This document shows, piece after piece, positions 17,784-26,853 of a stretch of DNA of 64,000 bases. The stretch is taken from contig CANLNM010000007.1 of the NCBI GenBank assembly GCA_947492475.1, positions 124,001 through 188,000 of the forward strand, given 5' to 3'. Below the pieces are notes generated by a model. That model searched no databases. It worked only from the letters and a program-made list of their open reading frames with translations, and was not told the DNA's origin. The position numbers were made by a program, and so were the translations under genes. The stretch is from an uncultured Paracoccaceae bacterium (GTDB taxonomy: Bacteria; Pseudomonadota; Alphaproteobacteria; Rhodobacterales; Rhodobacteraceae). The first letter of the stretch is position 1; every line of letters starts with the position of its first letter.

Positions 17784-17793
17784 GGAAGCAAAC

Positions 17794-18489
17794 ATGGATG
17801 ATGCACATATCCTGATCGTGGATGATGATGAACGTATCCGGGGACTTTTGCAGAAATTTCTGATGCGCAACGGGTTTTTGGTCAGCGCCGCCCGCGAGGC
17901 CGCCCATGCGCGGCGTTTGCTGGACGGGCTGGAATTTGACCTGATCGTGCTGGATGTGATGATGCCCGGCGAGGATGGCATCAGCCTGTGCAAGGATTTG
18001 CGCCAGACCCTTTCGACCCCGATCCTTTTGTTGACCGCCAAGGCCGAAACCAGTGACCGCATCCAAGGCCTAGAGGCGGGCGCGGATGATTATCTGGCCA
18101 AACCGTTTGAGCCCAAGGAATTGCTGCTGCGGATCAATGCGATTCTGCGGCGTGTGCCCGCCGGGGAACCCGCGGTGGTGATCCCCAAAGTGCTGCATTT
18201 GGGCGATATTCGCTATGACATCGAACGCGGAGAATTGTGGCAAGGCGAAAACCTGATCCGGTTGACCGCCACCGAAAGCCAGTTGATGCGGATTTTTTCC
18301 GCCAAACCGGCCGAAGCGCTGAGCCGGGCCACGCTGGTCGACGAATTGGGCCGGTCTGGTGGGCAGGCTCAGGAACGTGCCGTGGATGTTCAGATCACTC
18401 GTCTGCGTCGCAAACTGGAATCGGACCCCAAACAGCCACGTTACCTACAGACCGTGCGCGGCGCGGGTTACATGCTGGCCCCTGATTGA
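17794..18489 (+). CDS. petR: OmpR-family response regulator, PetR-like
   Basis: 231 aa. The receiver domain has the acidic pair VDDDE (10-14), the phosphoacceptor Asp in IVLDVMMPGEDG (about residue 53), LLTAK and the Lys of AKPFEPKEL. The C-terminal winged helix has LTATESQLMRIF and RAVDVQITRLRRKLE...QTVRGAGYML. No cognate kinase is adjacent. PetR of R. capsulatus is required for growth and cytochrome production; the same role here is inference from gene order. Confidence 0.8.
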   Translation: MDDAHILIVDDDERIRGLLQKFLMRNGFLVSAAREAAHARRLLDGLEFDLIVLDVMMPGEDGISLCKDLRQTLSTPILLLTAKAETSDRIQGLEAGADDYLAKPFEPKELLLRINAILRRVPAGEPAVVIPKVLHLGDIRYDIERGELWQGENLIRLTATESQLMRIFSAKPAEALSRATLVDELGRSGGQAQERAVDVQITRLRRKLESDPKQPRYLQTVRGAGYMLAPD

Positions 18490-19436
18490 TGTCCGCAAAT
18501 TCGACGGCGCTGATCACCCACCCAGATGGGTTTTTGCATCAAACCCCGGCCAGCGCCCCCGAACAATTGGCGCGGCTGGATTTCGTGCTGCGCGCGATTG
18601 AGGATTTGCCATTGGACCGCTTTGATGCGCCTTTGGCAGAGCTGTCTCAGATCACTACATTGCACGACCCGGCCTATGTGAACGACGTCCTTAGCCGCAT
18701 TCCAAACACCGGATTTGCAGCGCTGGACAAAGGCACTGACGAGGAAACGTTCCTATCCCCCACATCCCGAAATGCATTGCTGCGCGCCGTTGGCGGGCCG
18801 ATTTTGGGGGTGGATATGGTGATGGCGGGCAAAGCGCGCAATGCCTTTGTAGCGATGCGTCCACCGGGGCATCACGCGTTGCGCGACACGGTGATGGGGT
18901 TTTGTTTCTTTGGCAATGTGGCGCTGGCGGCGCGTCATGCGATGGATGCGCATGGGCTGAAACGGGTGGCGATTGTCGATTTCGACGTGCATCACGGCAA
19001 TGGCACACAGGCGCTGCTATGGGATGAACCGCGCGCGTTGACCGTGACGTCGCAGCAGATGCCGCTGTGGCCCGGATCGGGGCATCCGTCGGAAACCGGC
19101 GCGCATGACAATGTGCTCAACATTCCCCTACCGCCGGGCACCAAAGGGGGTTTCATGCGTCAGGCCTATGCCGATCAGGTGTTTCCACGTCTGCGTGAAT
19201 TTGCCCCTGAATTGCTGCTGATTTCAGCCGGGTTTGATTGCCACCGGGATGATCCGCTGGCGGAATTAAACTGGGTCGAAGACGATTATAATTGGCTGAC
19301 CCGTTCCCTATGCGCGATTGCCAATGAAACCTGTCAGGGCCGCGTCGTGTCTGTGTTGGAAGGCGGCTATGACCTAAAGGCGCTGGGCGCATCGGCACGG
19401 GCCCATGTTCAGGCGTTGCTGCGCGCCGGGGATTAG
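18489..19436 (+). CDS. Histone deacetylase-like amidohydrolase family protein
   Basis: 315 aa from ATG 18489, overlapping the petR stop (TGATG). The arginase/deacetylase fold is shown by RPPGHHA (catalytic His pair, about 120), GFCFFGNVALAA, the zinc ligands in VDFDVHHGNGTQ and SAGFDCHRDDPL, and a terminal VLEGGYDL. Bacterial members act on acetylated polyamines, acetoin-related or other acetyl-amide substrates; the substrate here is unknown. Tight coupling to petPR suggests a shared operon. Confidence 0.9.
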   Translation: MSANSTALITHPDGFLHQTPASAPEQLARLDFVLRAIEDLPLDRFDAPLAELSQITTLHDPAYVNDVLSRIPNTGFAALDKGTDEETFLSPTSRNALLRAVGGPILGVDMVMAGKARNAFVAMRPPGHHALRDTVMGFCFFGNVALAARHAMDAHGLKRVAIVDFDVHHGNGTQALLWDEPRALTVTSQQMPLWPGSGHPSETGAHDNVLNIPLPPGTKGGFMRQAYADQVFPRLREFAPELLLISAGFDCHRDDPLAELNWVEDDYNWLTRSLCAIANETCQGRVVSVLEGGYDLKALGASARAHVQALLRAGD

Positions 19437-19439
19437 ACC

Positions 19440-19976
19440 CTAATCATCTCTGCCAAAACAAAACTCAAAAATGGGCATCCGTTCCGTCCATGCAAAGACA
19501 GGCAAAGCCGGAATTGGGGCGGTGATATCGCGCTGCACTTCGTTTTCGACCACCACGCCACGCCCTGTTAGCAGGTTCAGATCACATGTGCCATTCGAGT
19601 CCAAATCCAAGCTGTCGTAGAACCCGTAGGATAGGCCAACCACACGGTAGCGATCCCGGCGATAGGCAATCGTGATCATCGATTCCCATCTGTTGCGCCC
19701 GATCCCGATATTCATGGCCGTCACGGTCAGGGAACCGGCAGGGGATTGCCCTAGGATCGGAATTTGGCCCGGCCCACCGATCCAAGCGATGTCTTCGACG
19801 GTGAAATCCCCATAGCCCGTGTCGCGCGCCCGTAGATTAACAGTGCCGTCGCCGTTGTTTTCCAGCCAGAACGTTTCGGCCGTGCCGTCCTTGTCCAGAT
19901 CTAGTGAAACGGATTCTCCGACGATTTCGGCTTGGGCGGCGGTGGCAAAAGCGGCAAAAGCCAGAATAAAACGCAT
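19440..19976 (-). CDS. Hypothetical secreted protein with one Asp-rich (EF-hand/VCBS-like) loop
   Basis: 178 aa. Signal peptide MRFILAFAAFATAAQA. SLDLDKDGTAETFWLENNGDG near the mature N-terminus resembles the calcium-binding loops of FG-GAP/dockerin-like proteins, and DSLDLDSNGTCDLN is a second such loop. Two cysteines sit near the C-terminal end. Periplasmic or extracellular location is predicted; function unknown. It ends 3 bp from the convergent deacetylase gene. Confidence 0.75.
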   Translation of the reverse strand: MRFILAFAAFATAAQAEIVGESVSLDLDKDGTAETFWLENNGDGTVNLRARDTGYGDFTVEDIAWIGGPGQIPILGQSPAGSLTVTAMNIGIGRNRWESMITIAYRRDRYRVVGLSYGFYDSLDLDSNGTCDLNLLTGRGVVVENEVQRDITAPIPALPVFAWTERMPIFEFCFGRDD

Positions 19977-20127
19977 GGAACACTCCTGTGGATCAACGGG
20001 GCAAGCCTACGCAAAGGGTGGGAAAACCCCAACACAAATGTGCACAGAAATTGCGCGCGGGGTTGGTGGAAACCCGGCGCAAAGACAGATAAGGTGACCC
20101 GGCTTGGTGCGCAAAGGAGAGAAGCGG

Positions 20128-20370
20128 ATGAGTGACACCCCGGTTGAAGAGATGAGCTTTGAACAGGCGATGGCCGAATTGGAACAAGTTGTGGGCCAAT
20201 TGGAACGGGGCGATGTGCCGCTGGACGATTCGATTGCGCTATATGAACGGGGGGCCAAATTGAAATCCCGCTGCGAAGCCAAGCTGAAAGAAGCCGAAGA
20301 AAAAGTCGCAAAACTGACTTTGGACGGGAATGGACAGGCCGCCGGGACCGAACCGCTGGACGCCGGTTGA
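20128..20370 (+). CDS. xseB: Exodeoxyribonuclease VII small subunit
   Basis: 80 aa from ATG 20128 (AAAGGAG upstream; the in-frame start at 20104 would swallow the binding site). MSFEQAMAELEQVVGQLE and DVPLDDSIALYERG are the two family helices. Several small subunits pair with XseA in the single-strand exonuclease. First gene of the conserved xseB-ispA-dxs operon. Confidence 0.95.
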   Translation: MSDTPVEEMSFEQAMAELEQVVGQLERGDVPLDDSIALYERGAKLKSRCEAKLKEAEEKVAKLTLDGNGQAAGTEPLDAG

Positions 20371-21254
20371 TGGACGGATCGCTGCCGATGACCGCGTTTC
20401 AACCTGCCTTGAAAAGCGCCCGCACAACAACCGAGGCGTATATTCAGCGCGCCACACAGGACCTGCATGGGGATCTGGCGGATGCGGTGCGCTATGCGGT
20501 GACAGGTGGCAAAGGGCTGCGCGGGTTTTTGGTCTATGAAGGCGCGCGTTTGCATGGGATCGATGCGGCAGGGGCCGCGCCGGTTGCAGCGTCGATTGAA
20601 TGTCTGCACGCCTATTCGCTGGTGCATGATGATTTGCCGTGTATGGACGACGACGATCTGCGTCGTGGCCAGCCAACGGTGCATAAGAAATGGAACGAAA
20701 CGATTGCGGTTTTGGCGGGGGATGCCCTGCAATCTTTGGCGTTTGAATGGGTGACAACCGGGGCCGGATCCGCCCAAGCGCGGCTAGAGCTGAGCGCAAC
20801 ATTGGCCCGTGATGCGGGCCTGCGCGGCATGGTGGGTGGCCAGATGATGGACATCAACGCCGAAACCGCCGCTGAACCGCTGACGCTGGAACAGATCACG
20901 TTGTTGCAGGCCGGAAAAACCGGCGCGTTGATATCGTGGTCTGCCATGGCGGGCGCACGGATGGCAGAGGCTGACACCGGACCGTTGAACATCTATGGCG
21001 ACCGGCTGGGGCTGGCGTTTCAGATCGCGGATGACATTCTGGATGTGGTCGGGGATGCCGCCACCGTCGGCAAGGCTGTGGGCAAAGACGCCGCCGCGGG
21101 CAAAGCCACGTTTGTATCCCTGCTGGGATTGGATGAAGCAAAGAACCGCGCAAACCAATTGGTACAAGAGGCCTGTGATGCGCTATCATCCTATGGCGAT
21201 GACGCAGATTGCCTGAAAGAGGCCGCGCAATTTGTTATTACGCGCGGACATTAA
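20370..21254 (+). CDS. ispA: Farnesyl diphosphate synthase (polyprenyl synthetase)
   Basis: 294 aa from ATG 20370, overlapping the xseB stop (TGATG). GGKGLRG binds isopentenyl diphosphate. The first aspartate-rich motif is HDDLPCMDDDDLRRG and the second is QIADDILDVVGD. KTGALI and KATFVSLLG complete the family pattern. It extends DMAPP/GPP with IPP to FPP for quinone, undecaprenol and carotenoid precursors, using building blocks supplied by the downstream dxs. Confidence 0.95.
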   Translation: MDGSLPMTAFQPALKSARTTTEAYIQRATQDLHGDLADAVRYAVTGGKGLRGFLVYEGARLHGIDAAGAAPVAASIECLHAYSLVHDDLPCMDDDDLRRGQPTVHKKWNETIAVLAGDALQSLAFEWVTTGAGSAQARLELSATLARDAGLRGMVGGQMMDINAETAAEPLTLEQITLLQAGKTGALISWSAMAGARMAEADTGPLNIYGDRLGLAFQIADDILDVVGDAATVGKAVGKDAAAGKATFVSLLGLDEAKNRANQLVQEACDALSSYGDDADCLKEAAQFVITRGH

Positions 21255-21263
21255 GGAAACGAC

Positions 21264-23177
21264 ATGAATGTGAGCCGCCCAACGCCGCTATTGGATCAGA
21301 TCAACGTGCCTGCCGACATGGATGGGTTCACGGATGCGCAGCTGCGTCAGGTCGCCGATGAACTGCGTCAGGAAACCATTGATGTGGTGTCTGAAACCGG
21401 TGGCCATCTGGGCGCGGGGCTGGGCGTTGTCGAACTGACGGTTGCGCTGCATTCGGTGTTTGAAACCCCGCGTGACAAAATCATCTGGGACGTGTCGCAT
21501 CAATGCTATCCCCATAAAATCCTAACCGGACGGCGTGATCGCATGCGTACCCTGCGCCAAAAGGATGGGCTCAGCGGGTTTACCAAACGATCCGAAAGCC
21601 CCTTTGATCCCTTTGGCGCGGCGCATTCGTCTACGTCGATTTCTGCCGCGCTTGGCTTTGCGGTGGCGCGTGATTTGGGCGGTGATCCGGGGGATGCAAT
21701 TGCGGTGATCGGCGATGGGTCGATTTCGGCGGGCATGGCCTATGAGGCGCTGAACAATGCCGGACATCTGAAAAAACGCCTGATCGTGATCCTGAACGAC
21801 AACGAAATGTCGATCGCTCCGCCCGTGGGCGCGATGTCGTCCTATCTGTCGCGGCTTTATGCCGGCGCCCCGTTTCAGGAATTGAAATCCGCCGCCAAAG
21901 GCGCGGTCAGCCTGCTGCCCGAACCATTCCAAGAAGGCGCGCGCCGGGCCAAGGAAATGCTAAAAGGCATGACCGTCGGCGGCACGCTGTTCGAAGAGCT
22001 GGGCTTTAGTTATATCGGGCCGATTGATGGCCATGACATGGACGATCTGCTGGCGGTTCTGCGCACGGTGAAAACCCGCGCCACCGGGCCGATCCTGATC
22101 CATGCGATCACCAAAAAGGGCAAAGGATACGCCCCCGCCGAAGCTGCCGATGACAAAGGGCACGCAACAGCCAAGTTTGACGTGATCACCGGCAAACAAA
22201 AGAAATCCCCCAGCAATGCGCCCAGCTATACCAGCGTGTTTGCGGAATCATTGCTGGATGTGGCGGCTAAAGACGACAAAGTGGTCGCCGTGACCGCTGC
22301 GATGCCCGACGGAACCGGGCTTAGCCGGTTCATGGATCGCTATTCCAGCCGGTGTTTTGACGTAGGCATTGCCGAACAGCACGCCGTGACCTTTGCCGCC
22401 GGGCTGGCCGCTGGTGGGATGAAACCGTTCTGTGCGATCTATTCGACATTCCTGCAACGTGGCTATGATCAGGTGGTGCATGATGTGGCGCTGCAACGTC
22501 TGCCAGTGCGCTTTGCCATTGATCGCGCCGGTCTGGTTGGCGCGGATGGCGCGACGCATGCGGGATCTTTTGACGTTGGATTTATGGCGAATTTGCCCGG
22601 CATGGTGGTCATGGCCGCCGCAGATGAGGCAGAGCTGGTGCGCATGGTTGTCACTGCTGCGGCCCATGACGACGGCCCGATCGCGTTTCGATTCCCCCGT
22701 GGCGAAGGCGTGGGCGTGGACATCCCGACAGATGCCGAGCCGTTGGAAATCGGCAAAGGCCGCATGATCCGCGACGGCAAAGGCGTGGCGATCCTATCCT
22801 TCGGCACAAGGTTGCAAGAGGTCGAAGCCGCCAGCGAAGCGCTGATGGCCAAAGGCATCACGCCCACCATCGCAGATGCTCGTTTTGCCAAGCCATTGGA
22901 CAGGGACATGATCCTGAAACTGGCCGCAGAACATGACGCGCTGATCACCGTCGAAGAAGGCGCGGTTGGTGGGTTCGGGTCCCATGTGGCGCAATTATTG
23001 GCCGATGAAGGCGTGTTTGATCACGGGCTAAAATTCCGGTCCATGGTATTGCCCGACACATTTATCGATCAGGCCAACCCGCGCGACATGTACAAAGTGG
23101 CCGGCATGAACGCCGACGACATTGAACGCAAAGTGCTGGACGTGCTGGGCGTGGATGTGATCGGACAGCGTGCCTGA
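21264..23177 (+). CDS. dxs: 1-Deoxy-D-xylulose-5-phosphate synthase
   Basis: 637 aa, full length. N-terminal transketolase-type TPP domain: [50 protein letters not shown] with the ILNDNEMSI metal site. Pyrimidine-binding domain: [29 protein letters not shown] and [17 protein letters not shown]-terminal transketolase domain follows. It condenses pyruvate and glyceraldehyde 3-phosphate, the first step of the MEP pathway. The start lies 10 bp after ispA with AAGGAAACG upstream. Confidence 0.97.
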   Translation: MNVSRPTPLLDQINVPADMDGFTDAQLRQVADELRQETIDVVSETGGHLGAGLGVVELTVALHSVFETPRDKIIWDVSHQCYPHKILTGRRDRMRTLRQKDGLSGFTKRSESPFDPFGAAHSSTSISAALGFAVARDLGGDPGDAIAVIGDGSISAGMAYEALNNAGHLKKRLIVILNDNEMSIAPPVGAMSSYLSRLYAGAPFQELKSAAKGAVSLLPEPFQEGARRAKEMLKGMTVGGTLFEELGFSYIGPIDGHDMDDLLAVLRTVKTRATGPILIHAITKKGKGYAPAEAADDKGHATAKFDVITGKQKKSPSNAPSYTSVFAESLLDVAAKDDKVVAVTAAMPDGTGLSRFMDRYSSRCFDVGIAEQHAVTFAAGLAAGGMKPFCAIYSTFLQRGYDQVVHDVALQRLPVRFAIDRAGLVGADGATHAGSFDVGFMANLPGMVVMAAADEAELVRMVVTAAAHDDGPIAFRFPRGEGVGVDIPTDAEPLEIGKGRMIRDGKGVAILSFGTRLQEVEAASEALMAKGITPTIADARFAKPLDRDMILKLAAEHDALITVEEGAVGGFGSHVAQLLADEGVFDHGLKFRSMVLPDTFIDQANPRDMYKVAGMNADDIERKVLDVLGVDVIGQRA

Positions 23178-23291
23178 TCTGTGACGTCACGGCACTAGTG
23201 CCCATAACGCTGAGTATTTGTGCCAACAAAAAATCCAAAGTGCTAGCGTGGTGAGGGGCCGGCAAACGGCCCCAACGGCGGGAGAGTTAGG

Positions 23292-23930
23292 ATGCATGGC
23301 AGGCGGATTTTTCGATGGGTGACATTTTTGTTGGCGGGCGGATATGTCCTGCGGACGATTTTCTTTGGCGATTATGACACCTTTGGCGGACCGTTTCGGT
23401 ATCTGACGATCTGGGCCTTGTTTGCGTCGTTCTTTGCGGCATCCCGGATGATGGCACTAGAAGAAGGACGTTCTGACAAACGCTGGGACGGGTTTGTGTC
23501 CATGACGGCGGTGTTGAACGCCATGGTCGTGTTCCTGTTTTGGAAGCTGTATTTCGCCGACCCATCGTCCGTCACGTCGGATGGAAGTCTGGGGGATTGG
23601 TGGCTAGAGCTGTACCTGCACGGGGTCGGGCCGATGTTGCAATGGATTGATGCTGTGGTGATCCACCGGGCGTTTCGCAAATTGCGCGCAGGTTTGATGT
23701 GGTTGCTGGGCATCATTGGCGTGTGGATCGCATGGGCCGAACTGGTCATCCAGCCGATGAACACGACCCCCGGCGGTGATGTCACCAGCGGGCTGCCGTA
23801 TCGGTTTTTGAATTCCTTGGATTTCACCGGACGCGCGACATTTTACGCAACAAACTTTGCCGTTGCGGTTGTTTTGCTGCTGGTTTTTGCGGCGGTGGCT
23901 TGGGGTGTCAGGCGGCGTTTTCCGCGTTGA
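23292..23930 (+). CDS. Hypothetical integral membrane protein (about six TM segments)
   Basis: 212 aa from ATG with GGAGAG upstream. Six hydrophobic stretches are visible, at about residues 7-24, 37-50, 67-85, 105-125, 135-155 and 185-205. LYLHGVGPMLQWIDAVVIHR is reminiscent of FAR-17a/AIG1-like or Pr6Pr membrane proteins, where a similar HxxxP...D appears, but I cannot assign it. The last 23 bases overlap the convergent SDR gene. Confidence 0.75.
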   Translation: MHGRRIFRWVTFLLAGGYVLRTIFFGDYDTFGGPFRYLTIWALFASFFAASRMMALEEGRSDKRWDGFVSMTAVLNAMVVFLFWKLYFADPSSVTSDGSLGDWWLELYLHGVGPMLQWIDAVVIHRAFRKLRAGLMWLLGIIGVWIAWAELVIQPMNTTPGGDVTSGLPYRFLNSLDFTGRATFYATNFAVAVVLLLVFAAVAWGVRRRFPR

Positions 23931-24765
23931 GCAATGCGGTAAGCCCGGATTTATAATCCGGATAGCGCAGCTCAATGCCCAGCTCTTCTTTGATGCGGGT
24001 GTTTCGCACCTTTTTGTTTTCCGCATAAAATGACCGCGCCATGGGTGTCATGTCTGCGGTGGCGAAATCCTCGGACGGGGGTGGGGTTTGCCCCAACAAT
24101 TCGGCCGCATAAGCGATGACATCCTGCGGCGGGGCCGGGTCGTCGTCACACAGATTATAGATCGCGCCGGGATTGGGGTTCAGCATGGATGCAGCGACGG
24201 TTTGGGCGATGTCATCGACGTGAATGCGGCTGAACACTTGGTCCGGTTTGACGATGCAGCGGGCCGTGCCATTGCGCACCTTGGCAAAGGGACCCCGGCC
24301 CGGACCATAAATCCCAGCCAGTCGAAAAATATGTAGCGGCAGGTCCAGCGCGGCCCAATCCGCTTCGGCTTTGACGCGCATTTCGCCACGTTTGGTCGAT
24401 GGGGTCAGGGGCGTGTTTTCGTCGACCCAGCTGCCTTGGTGATCGCCATAAACCCCTGTGGTGGACAGGTAACCGACCCATTCAAATTGATCCCGACGCG
24501 CGGCGATTTCTTCGCGCAAATCGTTCAAAACCGGGTCACCATCCGGCCCCGGCGCGGCTGATATCAGCAAATGTGTTGCCACATCCAGGATCGATGTCAG
24601 ATCCGCACCCGGCCATTGGACCGGTGATGCCCCCTGATCCAGAATCGCGTCGATATTGTCAAGGTTGCGGGTGGTTCCAATGACGTGCCAGCCATGTGGG
24701 ATCACCAGATCGGCAATCGCACGGGCGCTATAGCCATGCCCAAAAGAAAGTAGAATATCGCTCAT
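23908..24765 (-). CDS. NAD(P)-binding SDR-type epimerase-like protein (YeeZ-like)
   Basis: 285 aa. LLSFGHGYSARAIADLVIPHGW is a degenerate Rossmann motif, followed by YLSTTGVYGDHQGSWVDE (atypical SDR active-site region) and FRLAGIYGPGR. The order matches the extended/atypical SDR group to which E. coli YeeZ belongs. Substrate unknown. It is followed within 37 bp by the class II aldolase gene start side, both on the minus strand, so they may be in one transcript. Confidence 0.8.
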   Translation of the reverse strand: MSDILLSFGHGYSARAIADLVIPHGWHVIGTTRNLDNIDAILDQGASPVQWPGADLTSILDVATHLLISAAPGPDGDPVLNDLREEIAARRDQFEWVGYLSTTGVYGDHQGSWVDENTPLTPSTKRGEMRVKAEADWAALDLPLHIFRLAGIYGPGRGPFAKVRNGTARCIVKPDQVFSRIHVDDIAQTVAASMLNPNPGAIYNLCDDDPAPPQDVIAYAAELLGQTPPPSEDFATADMTPMARSFYAENKKVRNTRIKEELGIELRYPDYKSGLTALLNAENAA

Positions 24766-24801
24766 CCAGCTTCCTTGCCGTGAATGGGTCTGATTGGCAA
24801 G

Positions 24802-25548
24802 TCACGACGCGTAATCGGACCCTTCGCTGTCCAAAATCGCCTTTAACTCGGTCAGATGACGGGTGTCTTGGTCGGGGTATTGTTCCAGCTCTTGTGCGGT
24901 TTTTTCGGCGATTTCGTCCGACAGAACCCGCAATGGCATGCCTGTCTGTAGCGCGCGAATATAGGTTTCTGCCGCGCGTTCGAAATAATACAGCCGATTG
25001 AATGTTTCCGCGACGGTGGCGCCGATGATCATGATGCCGTGATTGCCCATGATCATGACCTTTTTCTTGGGGTCACTTAACAGGGCAGCGCAACGTTCGC
25101 CTTCTTCTTCGAAGGCCAAACCGCCATAGGCGTCGTCGATGACATAGCGGTTGAAAAATGTTGCGCAGTTCTGGTCAATCGGGGGCAGGCGGCTGTCCTG
25201 TAACGACGCCAGAACCGTGGCAAAGATCGAATGCACATGCATCGCGCACCGCGCATGCGAGCAGTGGCGGTGAATACCACTATGCAGCCCCCAAGCGGTC
25301 GGATCAGGCGCGTTTGGCCCTGTCAGCGATGTCGGATCATTGGCATCCAGCGTCAGCATGTCACTGGCCTTGATCCGGCTGAAATGCATCTGATTTGGGT
25401 TCATCAGGAATTGCGTGCCATCGTCATTCACCGCAAGGCTGAAATGATTTGCCACGCCTTCGTGCAGGTTCAAACGGGCGGTCCAGCGGAACGCAGCAGC
25501 CAGATCAATGCGATCTTGCAGGTGTTGGATATTGGTGTGCTCGTTCAT
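24802..25548 (-). CDS. Class II aldolase/adducin family protein
   Basis: 248 aa from the ATG at 25548 (TGAGG upstream; a start 30 bases earlier is less likely). The metal-binding His residues are in AMHVHSIFATVLASL, and GNHGIMIIGATVAETFNRLYYFERAAETY is the C-terminal signature. An N-terminal GVANHFSLAV matches the substrate-phosphate region. Members include fuculose-phosphate aldolase and adducin-like decarboxylases; the substrate here cannot be told. It is divergent from the ArsR operon. Confidence 0.88.
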   Translation of the reverse strand: MNEHTNIQHLQDRIDLAAAFRWTARLNLHEGVANHFSLAVNDDGTQFLMNPNQMHFSRIKASDMLTLDANDPTSLTGPNAPDPTAWGLHSGIHRHCSHARCAMHVHSIFATVLASLQDSRLPPIDQNCATFFNRYVIDDAYGGLAFEEEGERCAALLSDPKKKVMIMGNHGIMIIGATVAETFNRLYYFERAAETYIRALQTGMPLRVLSDEIAEKTAQELEQYPDQDTRHLTELKAILDSEGSDYAS

Positions 25549-25599
25549 GGATGCCTCATGTTTGGGAAAGGTAAGCACACAAAGCCCCGTCTGGGAAGC

Positions 25600-25637
25600 T
25601 TGACAATCTCGCTTTAATTAATCATATTGTTAATTAA
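25600..25637 (+). promoter_or_regulatory. Promoter and paired TTAATTAA operator of the arsR-like operon
   Basis: TTGACA at 25600-25605 and CATATT at 25623-25628 form a 17-bp-spaced promoter. Two identical palindromes TTAATTAA (25614-25621 and 25630-25637), 16 bp centre to centre, flank the -10. The placement suits autorepression by the ArsR-type protein encoded 19 bp further on. Confidence 0.65.
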
Positions 25638-25655
25638 CAAAAGTGGAAATATTGT

Positions 25656-25964
25656 ATGACCCAATTGTCCGATACATTTGCCGCCCTTGGGGATGCCACA
25701 CGCCTGTCGATTGTCGATCGTTTGTTGCAGCAGGGCGAACTCAGCGCTGGTGATCTGCTAGACGTGGCTGACATGTCCGCGCCCGCTATTTCCCGCCACC
25801 TAAAGGTGCTGCGCAATGCAGGGATCATCCAACAGCGCGTGGATGGGCAGCGGCGCATGTATTCCGTCGAACCAACCCGCGTGCGCGCCATCCATCAATG
25901 GACCATGGATCATCAGACATTCTGGGCCGGGTCATTGGATCGTTTGGCAGCGGCACTGGATTAG
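25656..25964 (+). CDS. ArsR-family winged-helix regulator
   Basis: 102 aa. FAALGDATRLSIVDRLLQQGELSAGDLLDVADMSAPAISRHLKVLRNAGII is the ArsR helix-turn-helix, followed by a wing QRVDGQRRMYSV. It has no cysteine metal-site motif (no ELCVCDL), so metal sensing is unlikely. This subtype is often paired with SRPBCC/AHSA1 proteins, as here. It likely represses its own operon through the TTAATTAA sites. Confidence 0.9.
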   Translation: MTQLSDTFAALGDATRLSIVDRLLQQGELSAGDLLDVADMSAPAISRHLKVLRNAGIIQQRVDGQRRMYSVEPTRVRAIHQWTMDHQTFWAGSLDRLAAALD

Positions 25965-25986
25965 AACGAAACCAAAGGGGAACCAA

Positions 25987-26430
25987 ATGCCCAATCTCAC
26001 AATGAGCCGTGTGTTTAAGGCGGATGTGGAAACCGTATTTGCCTATGTGTCGAAAACCGAACATTTGATGGAATGGTGGGGACCTGAATCCATGACCATC
26101 ACCCAGCATGACCTGTCGTTTGAACAGACGGGTCCTTGGATGTCGGTGATGACCAATGCCGAGGGGCAGAATTACAAAGTATCTGGTCATGTGACTCATG
26201 TGGATGCGCCAAATTCCATCGGGTTTACATGGGCATGGCATGACGAAACCGATCGACGAGGGGTCGAAAGCCACGTGACGATCAAACTGGTGCCCGCGCA
26301 AAACGGCGGCACCAAGTTTGAGCTAAACCACGTGGATCTGCCCGACCAAGAGGCGGCGCATAATCACAATCAGGGTTGGACATCGACCCTGCGCAAACTG
26401 GAACGTCTGGCCGGTGTGGTCGACGCATAA
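25987..26430 (+). CDS. SRPBCC (AHSA1/START-like) domain protein
   Basis: 147 aa from ATG 25987, with AAGGGG upstream; the frame is open further upstream but only as a shadow of arsR. MSRVFKADVETVFAYVSKTEHLMEWWGPE and the C-terminal HNHNQGWTSTLRKLERL are typical of the activator of Hsp90 ATPase-like ligand-binding fold. Presumably binds a hydrophobic ligand. Second gene of the arsR operon. Confidence 0.87.
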   Translation: MPNLTMSRVFKADVETVFAYVSKTEHLMEWWGPESMTITQHDLSFEQTGPWMSVMTNAEGQNYKVSGHVTHVDAPNSIGFTWAWHDETDRRGVESHVTIKLVPAQNGGTKFELNHVDLPDQEAAHNHNQGWTSTLRKLERLAGVVDA

Positions 26431-26443
26431 AAGGGAGAGAGAC

Positions 26444-26758
26444 ATGCCAAATTTCATCTTTGCATATCACGGGGGCAGCACCCCTTCGGACCCGGCTGAC
26501 GTGGAAAAAGTCATGGGCGAATGGAACGCATGGTACGGATCCATGGGCGACGCTGTTCAGCATGGCGGCGGACCTGCGGGTAAATCCAACACGGTCAGCG
26601 CCGCCGGTGTGGCAGAGGATGGCGGGGCCAACCCATTGTCTGGTTTCACCATCGTGTCCGCTCCGGATCACGCCGCCGCCTGTGATATGGCCAAAGGTTG
26701 CCCCATGGTCAAAGACGGGTCCGGCAGCGTGGAAGTCTGCGAAGTCATAGAAATGTAA
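26444..26758 (+). CDS. YciI-like (DGPF-type) small protein
   Basis: 104 aa from ATG 26444 (GGGAGAGAG upstream). FIFAYHGGSTP, then a central EWNAWYGSMGD and a C-terminal AACDMAKGCPMVKDGSGSVEVCEVIEM follow the ferredoxin-like YCII family, proteins often encoded with SRPBCC and ArsR genes. Function unknown. It is probably the last gene of the arsR-SRPBCC operon. Confidence 0.8.
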   Translation: MPNFIFAYHGGSTPSDPADVEKVMGEWNAWYGSMGDAVQHGGGPAGKSNTVSAAGVAEDGGANPLSGFTIVSAPDHAAACDMAKGCPMVKDGSGSVEVCEVIEM

Positions 26759-26763
26759 GCGAT

Positions 26764-26796
26764 ATTCCCGGCGCGGCGCAAAATCGTGCCGGGAAT
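26764..26796 (+). repeat. Inverted repeat between the arsR operon and ade
   Basis: Perfect 9-bp arms ATTCCCGGC and GCCGGGAAT with a 15-base GC-rich loop, starting 6 bp after the YciI stop. No T-run follows. It could stabilise or end the upstream transcript; TTGACA (26796-26801) immediately after it might belong to the ade promoter. Confidence 0.4.
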
Positions 26797-26853
26797 TGAC
26801 AGAATGTCACACAGTGTCTTGCGTCTGTTGCAAAACTCGGGTGATATTCGGAA

